Position numbers and translations under genes: made by a program | The notes under the pieces: model-generated | Database searches by the model: none | What the model was told of the DNA's origin: nothing | The model's input: the letters and a program-made list of their open reading frames with translations, nothing else | In this document: positions 47,184-60,344 of the stretch, piece by piece | Layout of the letters: every line of letters begins with the position of its first letter | How positions within the stretch are numbered: position 1 is the first letter of the stretch | DNA from: Heterodera schachtii | Taxonomy: Eukaryota; Nematoda; Chromadorea; Rhabditida; Heteroderidae | DNA length: 64,000 nt | Reading direction: 5' to 3' | NCBI GenBank assembly: GCA_023374025.1 | Contig: SIJG01000054.1 | Coordinates: forward strand, 872,914-936,913

Positions 47184-48455
47184 TCTCTTAAATTTAACAT
47201 AACTTAAAATGAAAAACATTCAATATTATACATTTACTACATTGGACAAACAATGACTGACAGGACAAAAATAATATACTAAAATTATAATTAGTTAAAA
47301 ATATTTAAAAGGAAAAACTATAATTACATAAATTTATCTCATAATTGATTTATGCAAATATGAGTTATTAAATAAAGAATAATGAAAATATTATCAAAAT
47401 ATTAATATCAAAAAATAATAATAGTTTAAATTAAAAATCATTTAAATCAAAAGACCGAAAACACGCAAAAAACTAATGTTATAAAAAGATGATATATGAA
47501 TGAAAGCTTCTTTCATATAATTCAATGGAAAAGTTTCAGAAAACATGAAAAAAAATTTGAATTTAAAATTATGCAAATATAAATTAAAACAAAAACAAAA
47601 AAACTTTCATTAAATATGAAAACAACTTAAATTAAAAATGCCAAGATGGCCAAATATGCCGTTCAAAAATAATAAACTGTTCAAGTATTCGAAATATGAC
47701 AAATTCAAACAAATTTAATAGCAAAACAAATAGCAAAAGTTAAAATTTTGCATCTTTAATGCAATAATAAAAGAAGATAATTTTGGTATTAATAGGTAAA
47801 CAACATAATTGTTGCAAAAGCGAGAAAATTTATATTTAATAATGAAATCTCGATGATTCATTAATAAAAATTAAAGATAGTTAAAACAAATATTTAAAAT
47901 CACATAAAGTTAATGTAATAAAAAAACAAAAAACAAAAATTCAGGGATCAGGAATGTTTTATAATTTATTAAAAATTTTACTTAATTTAATAATTTGCCT
48001 ATAAGAATCAACCTGAATAAAAGAGACTGGCCAAGAATATTAAAAAAACAATGAAAAGAAAAATATTTTTATCAAATATTGGAAAGTAAATAAATTTAAA
48101 AAAATTCAATTTTTTTAAAAGTAAACTTTTCTGTTATTAAAATTTTTTATTATTCGTATGTAATAATAAAAATTCTTAAAATTCAAAATTATCTTTAAAT
48201 GTGTATACAATAATGAATTAAAATTTTATTAGAAATTACAAATAAAAGGAATTATTTTTTAAGACTGGAATAAAATACCTGAGGCATTAATATTTAACAA
48301 TTCTAATTAAATAAATTTATAATAATACAATATGAATATTATTTATTATAAAATAGAAAAATAACATATCATGTAATTAATTTAAATAACTTTATTAAAT
48401 TTTAAGATAAACGAAGAATTAAAACTTAATTATTTAAAAGAATTTATTCACCAAT

Positions 48456-48542
48456 TTAGCGCCAAAGCACAGGGCCAGTATCAAGCAATGCAGCCTTTAT
48501 GCAAATTCCAATTGAATATTTTTCTAATATTTGCTTGTTCAT
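48456..48542 (-). CDS. 28-codon ORF of the tandem unit, copy 4
   Basis: Present in the truncated last unit. The unit boundary at 48618 cuts through a frame upstream of it (NYPFIVDLSTRIITVIV at about 48660-48600), so the sequence 5' of this copy differs from the others. Confidence 0.45.
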   Translation of the reverse strand: MNKQILEKYSIGICIKAALLDTGPVLWR

Positions 48543-48774
48543 TCTCTTAAATTTAACATAACTTAAAATGAAAAACATTCAATATTATACATTTACTACA
48601 TTGGACAAACAATGACTGTGATAATCCGAGTCGACAAGTCAACTATAAACGGATAATTTAAATAAAGCATTTAATCTAGCAAATAAGATATTTAAATAAA
48701 TCCATCATACACAAAAATAATTGATAAAATACATTTTATTTTGGCAATACAAATATGAGTTTATTTAATTATGA

Positions 48775-49205
48775 TCATAAAATCGCTAAAAATCTATGAA
48801 CAACAGCAGATTTATGTTCTTGCTGAGTACGGGAAATTCTCAACACGCACAATTTTGCAATGCGGGCAAAGCTACATTCATATCGAGAATGTTTAAATTT
48901 CAAAAATAAATTAAAAAACTTTAAAAGCATTTTGAGAAATAAATTAAGTTATAAACCTAGACCGAGAAATAAAAAAGTTTAAAAATCATTTACGACTAAA
49001 AATGAATTAAAACTAAATAATTTTGCGGACGATTTAGTTAATAATCGATAGTAGAAAAAATCTATAAATAATAATGACTATTAATATTGTGAACGAAATA
49101 ATTAACAAATAAATAAAAATTATGTTGTTTGTTGTAAAAATTTAAGAAAGCTCAAAAACAAAAAATAAAAAAACCGAAAACATATTAGAAGCTACTGTAG
49201 CGCTG
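48775..49205 (-). CDS. Minus-strand exons beside the tandem array
   Basis: 49205-49142 follows CTAAATTTACAG and reads SATVASNMFSVFLFFVFELS to TAA. 48871-48775 follows ATGAATGTAG and reads FARIAKLCVLRISRTQQEHK and 11 more codons to TGA, about 42% GC. The opposite strand of the second is also open (37 codons, MNNSRFMFLLSTGNSQHAQF), so the strand rests on the acceptor and the A-rich domain. Confidence 0.45.
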
Positions 49206-49537
49206 CTGTAAATTTAGTCAAAAATCCATCAAACCAAAGAATTTTTTGAAGTAATTTAAATGAGAAATTCTTGACATCATTCGATATCCATAAATATTTT
49301 CTTATTTTCTTTTTCAGTTAATTTGATTAAAAAAATAATCATTAAGTAAAAAACCAAATGCGCTTAAAATTAAGAATAACCTTTGTTACCCACAATAATA
49401 AATTTTAATTATTAAAAAATTATTATTATTGTAATTTTTCTCTCAATGATAGTAAATAAAAAATACCCTTTTAAAATTAATAATTAATGAACTCAAATCG
49501 GTGATTAATTGCTTGAGACTCAATTATATAATAATTT

Positions 49538-49835
49538 TTAAAAAAATCGTTTAGAACTAAAGCCTAGAGTTCGGTGTTTAATATTTTGACTAAATGCCAT
49601 ATTCATGACCAGCGCTATAATTAGCATATATTTTGTAACAACAAAATATTTGCATATAGAAAGTGAGAGAACAAAGTGAAATAACGTAAGAGAAAAAAAA
49701 GCAACATAAGAGAACGACGGAAAGGAACGCATCCAGAGAAAAAGAGAAATTTAGGTAGCAAATGAATATCTGTAAGAGAAAACCGAGAGAAAGAGAGAAA
49801 AGTAAAAAAAAAATGTATTTTAAAATGTTTTTCAT
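49538..49835 (-). CDS. Hydrophobic ORFs after a CT-rich tract
   Basis: A strong polypyrimidine acceptor (CGGTTTTCTCTTACAG at about 49772) leads into two overlapping open frames. One ends YANYSAGHEYGI at 49590 with a membrane-like body. The other reads MNMAFSQNIKHRTLGFSSKR and ends at 49538. The long CT-rich run between them makes either frame partly low-complexity. Probably at least one true exon. Confidence 0.35.
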
Positions 49836-50160
49836 GAATTAATAATTATTGTAGAATATTTTTAAATAAAAAAAGTTATTCTATTAGATTTAAATATATT
49901 TCTTTTGAAAATGAACTTTAAAGGTAAATTTGTATTTACCAGTGATTTGTGAGTGTAAATTTTTTAAGTTTGGGTTTTCTGGAACAAGAATATTAAATAC
50001 AAGGCTAATATAAAATATAACAAATTTGCTTAATACAAATGATTAAATTTAATAGTACAAATTAATCGGTTTAATAATTAATGGCAAAAAATTCAAAACA
50101 ACCATTACGTCACTACGCTTAAGCTGAATCAATTCACTATAAATTAAGTATTTGTATAAT

Positions 50161-50274
50161 TTACACAATAAGAAAATATGTTATTTGAAATAATGAACAA
50201 ACCGACAATAAACCCAAAGTGATCGCGTATCCGTGTATTTGTTGATAGCCGACAAAGCTTATGTCAATATATAT
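50161..50274 (-). CDS. Putative membrane exon
   Basis: 37 open codons: DISFVGYQQIHGYAITLGLL, then SVCSLFQITYFLIV to TAA. One strongly hydrophobic segment, about 38% GC. No clear acceptor, since the frame opens directly after an in-frame TAA. Possible fragment of a multi-pass receptor. Confidence 0.45.
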   Translation of the reverse strand: MYIDISFVGYQQIHGYAITLGLLSVCSLFQITYFLIV

Positions 50275-50745
50275 TTAAATTTAAGTAATTTGTTCATTTA
50301 GATAAAATATTTTAATTATTGATTCTTAAAATTTATTCAAACTGTAAATTTAAGCATTCATAAATATTCCAAGCAATTCGAACAAGCAATTTTTTAATAT
50401 AGATTATATATATATATATATTTTTTATGCATTTTTCAAAGAATATATTCATAGGACCATTTAGAAAATTTAAAGTAAAATTAAAATTTATATTATTTTA
50501 TAAAGAAATTGATAATTTTAACACAAAAAATTAAAATTATTTTATTAAAAATACAATTTTAACCGTGATAAAAGCATAATTTCGACAAAACCAATATCAA
50601 CCTCAGCAGTAAAAAAATACATAAATGGAAAGTTATGTATAATGTTTTTACTTATAAGAAAGTTTATAGAAATTTAAAAAAAATAAAATCAACTGGTTTT
50701 TTAAAAAACTTTTTAATACTTAATTTAAAAAAATAGAAAATGAAC

Positions 50746-50934
50746 TTAAATTAATAAATCAATTAGCATGAAAACCAAAAAAGGGTTCATTCCGAATGAG
50801 ATTGTATCTAATCCATCATCGAGTAAGACCTGAAGGAACAATTGGCAAAAAAAACATGAATTCCCACAAAATAAAGCATTAAATAAAAATGAAACAAAAT
50901 AATTAACTCTAATAATTTTTCCATGGAAAAACAT
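50746..50934 (-). CDS. Putative 62-codon ORF or terminal exon
   Basis: ATG frame of 62 codons. A TTGTTCCTTCAG acceptor inside it precedes VLLDDGLDTISFGMNPFLVF and MLIDLLI to TAA, which is probably the true exon (50839-50746). The upstream part (FNALFCGNSCFFC) may be intron or exon. Hydrophobic C-terminus. Confidence 0.5.
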   Translation of the reverse strand: MFFHGKIIRVNYFVSFLFNALFCGNSCFFCQLFLQVLLDDGLDTISFGMNPFLVFMLIDLLI

Positions 50935-50939
50935 AATTA

Positions 50940-52900
50940 TTTGTTTTAGTTTTAACTAAAAAATATAACTAATAAAAAATTTGAATATTTAATATATTGA
51001 CTAAAATTCTTAATAAATTATTAAAATAATTATAAATATGATTAATAACTGTTCTTAAATTTAAAATGTAGGACGCAAAAAAAGACTAAAAATATTAAAC
51101 TCTTCTGAGTTATACAATAAATTAATAATTTACATTTAAACAATTAACAAAAGAAATAGTGGCCGCTGTTTTACTTTAAAATATGCAGCCGAAAGGAAAA
51201 AATTACTTCATTTATTTCATTAAAAATAAATTCTTCAGAGAATCAAATAAATTAATGAATTGAATAATTAAAATTCTTTAATTATGATTTTGTTTAAGAA
51301 AATTTATCTTAATTTTTGAACTAAGGTTTAGTTATAGATTTATCAATATCAAATATTTGTATGATTGGCGAGAAAAAAGTTTCATCTATGATAGTCAAAA
51401 AACTGAATTATGATTTTGTTTCAGAATATAAGCATATATTTATTCAAATAAAAATTGCATTAATTAATAATGGAAGACTCAAAATCAACAAAAAATTTAT
51501 TGCATAGTTTTTTATTTCAAAGCTGAAAAAAGTTTAAAATAAAATTTTTAATAGTAAATAATTGAAAAAAAATCTACAGCCGGACGTCGACTTTTTATTT
51601 AAGAATGATAATCAACAAATGATTTTAAAAAAATTCATTTATTGAAACACGCATTTATAAAAAATGATAACAAAAAATCACAAACAAAATGCTTAAATAC
51701 TAACGAAATTAATTATGAAAAATTACTTTATATTGTAAAATAGTGAAAACTGATGCAAATTTTGAATTTGTATACGATAAATAAATAAATAGATATTTTT
51801 TACTAACAAATTTTCAGTTTCCATAATAAGTTTTTGCCAGAATAATAGCAGATAAATAAGGGCATGAGAATTCGATGAAATTTATAAATAATTATTTGTT
51901 TCTAGAAAAGATAAATGAAGAAATGCAATTTATTTGAGGCAAACAATAACAAACAATAAAAGGAAGATAAAAAATTTAGATTTAATTAAATTGAGAAAAT
52001 TCGAGAAAAATTTTTAATTTAAAGATAATGAATGTAAACTAAATGAAAAAAATCTCGACACTCAAAAAATTACAAAATCTTTTAAAAATCTTTTAAATTA
52101 AATAATTTCAATTTATGTTATTGTTTTGAATAAAAGTTATACTATTTTAGAAAGAGACCATATAATCCGATAATATTAATCAAAGTACTTTAATCCACGT
52201 GTTGAAAAAATAAATATACAAAAATATCTAAAAAACCCTTAGACAAATTTACTAACATAGCACTAGAAGACGCAAGGTGATCAATAAAAAAAGAAATCGT
52301 TAAATCTTATTTTTAATATATTTATTAAACAATATAATAATATTAGTATTAATAACACAAAAATTATATTGAAATAAAATAATTAGAATTTTTAACTTTG
52401 AACAGCTCAAAGCAAAATGCATTTAATTAAAATCATAAAATGATATAAGTGGTTAACATCTAATAAACAAAGGAAAAAAAATGCAAAACTCATTATTGTC
52501 AGTATATAATATTTCGAAAAAAGTATGAAACGAAAAACAAATTAAAGAAAATATATGTTTTAGTTATGCTAATTTTTCAAGCATTTTGTCCTAATATTTT
52601 TGAATCAACGCATTATTAAATAAAATTAAAAAAGTTAAGATTTATATAATTATTTTGTAATTTGGAGAAAACTTGCAATTAAATACCAAAGTGCAAAAAA
52701 AAACTGTTTTTTCCTATGATTTTTTATCAATTTTTTTGAATTAGAAATATGTTAAAATTTAATTAAATTGATGATTAAATACACATTCTTAAAACTTTTT
52801 TTTTAGATCTCGAATAAAATTTTAAAGTATATTACAATGGACTAAAATTAAAAAAAGAACTAAATTATAGAAAAACTGGAATTGTTTATATGGAAATGTA
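50940..52900. other. AT-rich stretch without supported feature
   Basis: A-rich plus strand, low complexity. A few weak minus islands exist but none has acceptor and composition together. Confidence 0.45.
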
Positions 52901-52911
52901 TTCTCTTCAAC

Positions 52912-53157
52912 TCAAGCTAAATTGCTTGGGACCAGGATTATGCTTAGGCTTAGTTTTGTGAAATTTATAAGTGCCATTAAAACATTAAAATTTAAATAAT
53001 TCATAGTAATCTGGTAATTACTTTTTAATATTTGGTAAATTATAATAATAGGAAAATAATATTTTGATTTTTGCACATTTAGGAATTGTCCATATTTGCA
53101 CTTATTAGGAATCGACATAGCACCATTTAAATTTATAACAAATACACAAATGCGCAC
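52912..53157 (-). CDS. 81-codon ORF, the longest ATG-initiated non-repeat ORF in the window
   Basis: Starts MRICVFVINLNGAMSIPNKC, followed by KYGQFLNVQKSKYYF, a hydrophobic IIIIYQ stretch and an Asn/Ile-rich end SLSIILVPSNLA. GC is about 27% against 18% around it. It is in an A-rich domain consistent with minus-strand coding. The second half may be intron-like. Family unknown. Confidence 0.45.
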   Translation of the reverse strand: MRICVFVINLNGAMSIPNKCKYGQFLNVQKSKYYFPIIIIYQILKSNYQITMNYLNFNVLMALINFTKLSLSIILVPSNLA

Positions 53158-53199
53158 TATGCCATCTATGAATTTGAAAAAACGACATTAAATGATCTA

Positions 53200-54230
53200 A
53201 TTTTAACAAAAAGAATTGCAATTAAAAGTACAAAAATAAATATCATAATTATCAATTTCACGAAAAAAATACGGGTGCATCGAAAATAATATTATAATTC
53301 TTGGATAACATAAGATATTTCTCGTGGGAAAACTTATATAATTTAAACATTCCTAGTGAAGAATACAAATATTATAGCTAAATAATAAAATAGCTCATTT
53401 AAAAATGCTATTCTTGAATGAAAATATAAATTGATTTTTATTTATAAAACAAATGTATTTTCTGAGAATAAAACACTTCGGTAAAAATAATAAAAATGTT
53501 CTTAAATGTCAATTTTTTTAAAAAGATGAAATATAATATAAAAAATAAATGTCAGAAGAGAACCAATAAAATATTCAATACCATGGACCGAATAATGCTT
53601 ATGAATGTCAATTTTTATTGTAGCATCGTCTCATGAGGTGTATGAATTATGTAGTAAATTTTATATAAATTAACAATATTTTAATAGCACAAAAATATTA
53701 TATTGTAAATAAAAAAAAAAGTTCATTGTGGACTGACTAAAAATGTATGGGAAAAACGAGAAGCATAACAAGAAAATAATGAATTAAAAAAAAAGTAACC
53801 TGCTATCTTTGATTAATAGGAACATAACTATGAACAACTAAAAAGTTTATCTCTAACTAAATAAAACCAAAATTTTTTTTTATGCTTTACGTGTTTATAA
53901 GAAGTTTGGCGAAAAAAACAAAACAAAAAAAATCATTTTAAAAAAAATTTTAAATTGAATTTACTCCATAAGTATAATATTTTTGTCATAAAAATTATTA
54001 TGCACAAAAATTCATGAAAAATAGAAATATAAAATAAAAATAATTTTAAAGCAAATAATTAAAAAAAGAAACCCCACTGAAGCATATCACGTTAACAATG
54101 ATAAAAAAAAATTTTTGTTCAAAAGTATTAATTTTTGCTGCCTTTTTCCAATTTCAGTGCCTTTTTTTTTGGTTTTTATATTTTTATGCCCTTTATTTGA
54201 AAGTGTACAAAAATTGTTAATTCACCGTGC
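53200..54230. other. AT-rich stretch with short TGCCTTTT motifs
   Basis: Low-complexity DNA. At 54139-54235 the phrases GCTGCCTTTTT, AGTGCCTTTTT, ATGCCCTTTATT and GTGCCTTTTG recur, like the short-phrase repeats near 4.95 kb and in the MITE pair. Possibly a decayed repeat element. Confidence 0.4.
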
Positions 54231-54233
54231 CTT

Positions 54234-55001
54234 TTGTAAAAGTATTTGGCAAATCTTATAAATTTACAAGCATATAGAATCTTGGCGCCACCGAATTTTA
54301 TTAAAAAAAAATTTGATTCACTTCGTTTTAATATTATAATATTTATTTTTAAAATTTAATTGAAGTTTTTGAAAATTGTTAAAATTCATTCATTGATTAA
54401 GTGCAGAAATTTTTCAAAATTTAGTGTAAGTGCATAAAAATTTCGGTATAAATAATAAACATATTTTATGGTTTTTAAGCTGTTCAAAAAATTGGGTTTT
54501 TAATGGTAAACTATTTAAATTTAAAAGAGTTTTAATAATTTTTTATTAAATTAAAAATTAATATAATTGAAATCACATTATTTTGTGTTTATTGTATTAA
54601 ATTATTGAGTTCATATTTGCTTATTTGTTAGATTAATTTTCTTAAACGGTACTGATGCCGGTTTGGGAAATTGGGTTTGAAATGACAAATTTTCAATGTA
54701 TTAAATTATAGAAAATAATTTATCTTTATAATTAATTTTGTATCTAATGATTTATTCTAAAAATTATTACTTTAATGATAAGACTCATTATGGTTGACTT
54801 TTATATTAAACAAAACTTTTTATAGCTGAATTTCTTTTTTCGTTGTAATTGATATTTTAAAAAGTTATAGGTTTAAAAGAACTTTCAACTTTTTTCGTTA
54901 CTTGCAAGTCCATTATTATTTTTTGGTAATTTTTAAACAATTGCATTTTTTAGAATCGAAACATGAGGAGGTCGCAAAGTAGTCCATCTAGGGGGGCTTA
55001 A
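54234..55001 (+). CDS. Plus-strand exon cluster with in-phase pair
   Basis: 54234-54353 is open for 39 codons (KYLANLINLQAYRILAPPNF, then basic and hydrophobic). 54632-54674 lies between TTTGTTAG and TGG|GTTTGA and reads LIFLNGTDAGLGNW. 54954-55001 follows GCATTTTTTAG and reads NRNMRRSQSSPSRGA to TAA. The last two join in phase 0. The terminal Arg/Ser-rich tail is over 50% GC, striking for this window. Confidence 0.5.
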
Positions 55002-55632
55002 TTAGAGAATATACGGTATTTCGGTTTGTCATATAAAAATAAAAATTAGTCAATTAACTTAATTGTGCTATCTCACCAATTCAAGCATTTTTAAAATTTT
55101 TAATCTATAAATGCAGTAAATTGATTAATTTTAATAATTTTTTAAATTTTTTACTTGTTATAATTTTTATTCTGGAAAGATTGTTTTATTTAATATCCTT
55201 TAAAATACTTTTTAATTGTTAATAATATCCTGCATTCATTAGTTCAGGGGTTCAGATTTTTCGATATGTCTCCATAGCTTATAGATAAATGAAATATCAA
55301 TTTTTGTAAATAAATTTCCAGTTTATATAGCCAATTTTTTTTTTTTTTTTTTATTTGTAAATTTTCGATTATATGATTTTAAAAACAATCCCTTTTCGAA
55401 TAATTTCAATTGTGAATCTATATAATCGTTAATTATAAATTTTTGTATATATCAATGAATTTTTCATAAATTATAAAATATTCGTAGTTTTCAAAAATCA
55501 TTAATGAAAAATATTTTTATTTTTATTATTATCAAGGGAATTTAAAAATTCTCTTTATATAGGCAGAAAATAATTTAATTTTAAATTTTCTACAAATCTA
55601 TGTAATTATTCTTTATATCTTAATTTATTTAA

Positions 55633-57472
55633 ATTGATTTACTTTATGTTGTCTCCCGCACTAACAAGCTGATTGATGATTTCTTCATTAATCTCGTAAA
55701 CATGCTAATAAAGCTTGTTGGAGCCACCTGCTTAAGAAAAATTAAATGATTTATTTTGTTATTTGTAATATATTAACATTTTTATGCTTTTTAAATTTGT
55801 TAGTTTAACATCTTATTTGTTAAATTATCTAATTCATTGTAATATACTTTGATGATTACTGGAATAAAATTCATTAATTTTTTTTACTTAAAATAATAAT
55901 TTCATATAAAGAAATAATATTAAATTTATTTTCAAGAATTAAATTATAGGTTATTTGTCGGTTATTCTTTGCCACTAATCTAATTTTCAAATTAAGGTAT
56001 TAATATTTTCAGTCTTAGGTTTCTTATTAAATATTTTCGATGAATATTCGAGACAACTGCCGATAAATAATTTACTCAAATATAATTTAATGAATTTAAT
56101 ATTTAAATAAATGTTTTTAAATTATAATTGTTTAATTTTTATTTGTTTTTACAATTATTACTCAAATTATTTGGCTATTTTGAAATATTAATTAAAACTT
56201 TTTATTAAATAAATAATACTCTTTTTGCTCAAAATAAATAAATTAATTTTGATAAATGGAATAATTTAAAGATTTTGAATTTATTCTTTTATTTTTAGTG
56301 ATTGTTCACTGAAAAACGATTTTAAGGTATATTAAATAGGTAATTTAAAAATATCGTAATTAAACTCAAAAATAAAGAATGTTCAATTATATAAATATTA
56401 TTTTTTCTTAGCTTTTTATTAAATTTGTCTTTTGGTTACATATTTTCAAAAAAAAAATTTCACAAATTTGTGCATTATTTGTTGATTTTGAACTTTAACA
56501 TCTCATTCGTTATATTCTTTTTTTTGAGTTCTAATTAATGTTGTTTATTTTAATTTTCATTTGTTTAAAATGATGAATTTTTATTACATAAATTTTTATT
56601 CAAATGCTCAAATATATTATAAATTTATTTTATTAACTATACTTTTGAAAAAAATTTAATTAAATGTCATTATTATTATGTGTTTTAATTTATTTTTGAT
56701 CAAAGTTTTTAACGAAATCGTTCACTTCCACTGCAATCTGTAAAATATCCCGGGTTTCTTTTAATACCATTTATTTTAAGTTTTTTAATGTCTAAAAATT
56801 TTGTAAAAAACATTATATTTTTATATTTTTCATATTTCATTAATTTTTTATATAAATGTAACTTATATTATATTAAAAGGTAAGATTTGATTATTTTTGT
56901 TAGAATTTTCATTTATTTTTATTATTCCAATATGTAAATGATAAGATGTGTTGAAGTTTCGTCCCAATCTTTTTTTGTCGGATTCCTATGTAAATGAATT
57001 TAAGATAATTTATTTGATTTTCCTTTTTTTATTAGTACGGTTTTGTCCAATTAAAATTTCATTTTTATTTATTTAAAATTACTAAAATTTGAAGCCTCAA
57101 GCTTTTTTGTTCTAATATTTTTTATCAATCAGGTTACATATTTTCTATAACTTTCGGAAGCTGAAGTATTTTCAATATTTCAAATCGTAAATTACCAAAA
57201 TTTATTTGAATCGTCTTTTATCATTTCTAGAAATAATAATCATTTAAAATTTATATTTATTTTTTCTAAATAATTTATTATTATTTCAGATTTATTATAA
57301 ATTTTTTCAATTTTCTATTATAATGAATTTTTTCTGTCCTCCATTATTTGTTTAATGATTTTTTATTAAAATAAATGTATCAACCGACAGAAAATGCGTC
57401 TCATCGTTTTCACATTTTCCAATTCATTCCGATACTTATTCATTATTTGATTATTTTCTTTGGTTAAATTAA
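55633..57472 (+). CDS. Plus-strand exon cluster
   Basis: 55633-55749 reads NKLIDDFFINLVNMLIKLVG and the tail ATCLRKIK to a stop. 56013-56110 follows ATATTTTCAG and reads LGFLLNIFDEYSRQLPINNL and 11 more to TAA. A GC island at 56715-56793 reads TKSFTSTAICKISRVSFNT. 57151-57273 reads LSEAEVFSIFQIVNYQNLFE and 20 more to TAA. 57359-57472 reads DRKCVSSFSHFPIHSDTYSL. The 56013 exon has the best acceptor. More than one gene is likely. Confidence 0.5.
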
Positions 57473-58324
57473 CTTTGACTTTATTATTTTTCTATTTTTT
57501 TAATTGTTATTTCATTTTTATGAAAAATAGACATATTATATTTTGCTTTGTTTTAGGCTCATTTTAGGTATTCTTTCATGATATATTTATTTTAGATTTT
57601 TGCAAACTGAAAGAATTTATGTATTTTTCACTTATAACTTTATTCATTTTTATTATGCAACTGAAAAGACGTGTGCACCAAATTTAGTATTTAAATTAGC
57701 ACTAAAATTTTGGATTGAATTTTAATTTTTTTTTATAAATTGCTGAGGCCTTATTATAAATTTTTTCATTTCTTCCTTTCTTATATTGGGTAATTAGTTT
57801 TGCTTTTAAATTATGTCATTTTTATTCTCTTATAACAATTGACTGAAGGTATATAAATATTTATATGACTTTATATATTTGTTTTTACATTTTTAGACTA
57901 TTAATTTAAAGTCAACTTTATTTAGATTTTAGTATTTAATTTTTAATAATTAATTATATTATTTCAATCAACAAATAAGTAAAAATGTTTGAATACATTC
58001 TATTAAAAATTTGAACAAAAATTCATTCAAAGTGGCAAAATTAATTCCTTACGGAGCAAACTATGAACCGTTAACAATTATTTAATCTCCATCTTAAAAA
58101 AAAGTTTTGACTATAAATATTTAACATGTAAATCAGCAATGTGAATAAATTAACTATTCATATTTGTTTGACATTGCAAAGTATATAATGATAAATAAAT
58201 TACTCTTTGAATTCAATAAAAAACCTATATTAAGATATATTTATTGACAATTTCACTGACAAATTAAAATTAATTTTATTATTTGAAAAATTTTTATAAT
58301 TAAATTAATATGAAATTAATTTAA

Positions 58325-58638
58325 TCAGGAGGAACGAATTCTTAAATTGGAAAATGCATAATCATATTGAACTCCGAAAAGAAGTCAAATATAAAATTTA
58401 AATAACCAACATATAATTACACCGAATTATTAGCTCAAATACAAGCAAAAATAATTTATTTTGAAAAATTATAGAAAAAGATATATAAGAAAATCAAGTA
58501 AAAAATTCTCCCATATTTTTTAAAATAAATGAAATGAAATCCGTTTTTAAAAAAGAAAAATCTTTTAATAAAATACGAAGATTCAGAGAAAGAAGAGGTG
58601 TAACGCGAAAACAAGATGTAAATTAAAAAAAATATCAT
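58325..58638 (-). CDS. Minus-strand exon candidates
   Basis: 58384-58325 reads LLFGVQYDYAFSNLRIRSS to TGA. The open frame 58638-58456 contains the GC-richer core SRYTSSFSESSYFIKR in a T-rich setting. The order on minus puts the second before the first. Acceptors are not convincing. Confidence 0.35.
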
Positions 58639-59253
58639 TGTAAATTTAAATCTTTCGTTATAATCTTTAAATATTTTTTAAGTTTAAAATGTATTAAATG
58701 TTAATTCTGTAATATTAAATGAAGTCTTTTTGGTTCTCACTTTTAATAAATTAATTTAAATAAAAATATTTTCTTAAAATTTATTTTGTTATTTTTTAAA
58801 TTAAATTTTAATAATAACTTAATCTGATCCAATAAGATAAGCGAAAAAGAAACATTATTTCAATAGAAAGATGTTTAAACTATGCTTCAAACAGAAATGC
58901 TTAGTATCTAATGATAATGTTTAATCCAAAAAATTAATTAAAATAAAATAAATAATTTAAAAAACTATAAAATTAACCGATATTTAATATTTTTGTTATA
59001 CAAGCTTTTTCCTGATCTATGTAATCAATATTTTTTACTAATCTTCTTAAACAACTTAAAGTACTTTTTGTAAAATCAATAAATTTGTATAAAACTTATG
59101 TCAAAAAACGAATAATCAGAATTAACAGCCTTACAATAAAAACACAAAAGTATAAAGTTCTTTTATATTATTATTTTTTTTGTAAGTTGTAGACAATATT
59201 ATTTAAAATTGAAATCATATATTCAGAGATGAATCCATAACATATAACTTATT

Positions 59254-59412
59254 TTATTCTTTATTGGAAAATTTAAATTTATACGAATAAAAGTTTGCAT
59301 ACACAATTTTTAACGCGTAAGTATTGCAAATAAGCATGTTGCATCGATTGGCATCTCTTGGTATTAAAAATATGAAATTATATTTATTAAATTCATAAAA
59401 AAATATACAATA
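59254..59412 (-). CDS. Putative terminal exon, 52 codons
   Basis: After AAATCCTTAG the frame is open for 52 codons to TAA, including FLIPRDANRCNMLICNTYAL and KIVYANFYSYKFKF. GC in the middle is about 40%. An alternative frame (KRCQSMQHAYLQYLRVKNCV) is also open over the same island. Function unknown. Confidence 0.45.
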   Translation of the reverse strand, partial: YCIFFYEFNKYNFIFLIPRDANRCNMLICNTYALKIVYANFYSYKFKFSNKE

Positions 59413-60168
59413 CTAAGGATTTATTTATTTTTGAAACACAAAACGAAAAGCCAAGAAAAGAAACCCTTAAATTATTTGACCAAATATCTAGCGAAGAAAT
59501 TAATAAATATAAATATAATTCAATTCATTAATATGCGTTTTTGGCGTGCTTAATGACAGATTATTAAATTTTAAGATGACGAATAAATAAAAATATTTAA
59601 TTTTTAGTTGAAAAATACTGATATTAATTTTTATATTTTAATTCTTAATGGTTGATTTCTAGCTATTAGCTATTAATTATTTGTAGAATTTGTTTCATAT
59701 AGAAAATTTTTTTTTCTTCATTTTAGATTTATTAGCTTAAAAAAAGAGTTGATTCTTACAAATATAAGTTTTATTCTTTTTTTAAAACAGTAAGACTCGA
59801 TTTTTATTTTGGATAACGTAGCAAGCAATTTTTGCAAATTTTTAAGAACATGTTTTTCAGTCAATTTTTGAAAAATATTGTCATTTTTTATTAATAATAA
59901 TTTTTTTTAGATAAAAACCAACGCTCAAATATTTCTTAATTATTCTTACTTGGACAGGATTTAAATTAAAAAAGATTATTCAATTTTGCTTTTTTTATTA
60001 GGTTGTTAAAATTCTTTATTTTTTTGCATATGAGATGTATTTTTTATCTTATATGAAATGTAATTTTGTAAAAAAATTGATCAACAAAAGAATATTCAAT
60101 AATTAAAATAAAATAAAAAATCCCAACTAAAAATTTGACTTCTTTATACATTTTTTAATATCTCATTC

Positions 60169-60244
60169 TTAAGAATTTATTATTTCTACCCATTCAGGAT
60201 TTATCCAACCTCGAAAATACGCTTTCGAAATTTCAAAAAGAAAA
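60169..60244 (-). CDS. Terminal exon, FRGWxNPEWVE family, copy B
   Basis: After TGAAATTTTGCAG the frame reads FLFEISKAYFRGWINPEWVE and IINS to TAA. It aligns residue by residue with 42957-43033 (ISRACFRGWTNPEWVE), and the nucleotide match extends about 60 bp beyond the stop. Conserved reading frame plus conserved acceptor supports real coding function or recent duplication of a real gene. Confidence 0.6.
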
Positions 60245-60344
60245 CTGCAAAATTTCACTGGTTGTATTAAAATACTAATATATAATGACTCAAATTTAAA
60301 TTATATTTCATTTAATTTATTCGAGTGAAGAAGGTTTAATTTTT

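Larger units (their letters stand above)
44051..48618. repeat. 1.36-kb tandem repeat array, 3.3 copies, over 98% identical
   Basis: Units start at 44051, 45511, 46872 and 48231 (partial, 388 bp). Periods are 1460, 1361 and 1359 bp. Copies 2 and 3 differ by only a few single-base indels. Copy 1 has about 100 bp extra at 44205-44305 that the others lack. The array ends abruptly at AATGACTG|TGATAATCC (48618). Each unit repeats the same minus-strand coding-like islands. Near-identity of non-coding DNA means very recent expansion, or an assembly artefact. Confidence 0.95.

Noticed and set aside
55325..55345. Poly-T run as RNA polymerase III terminator
   Set aside because: No A or B box or tRNA-like structure upstream. 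It is ordinary low-complexity DNA here.
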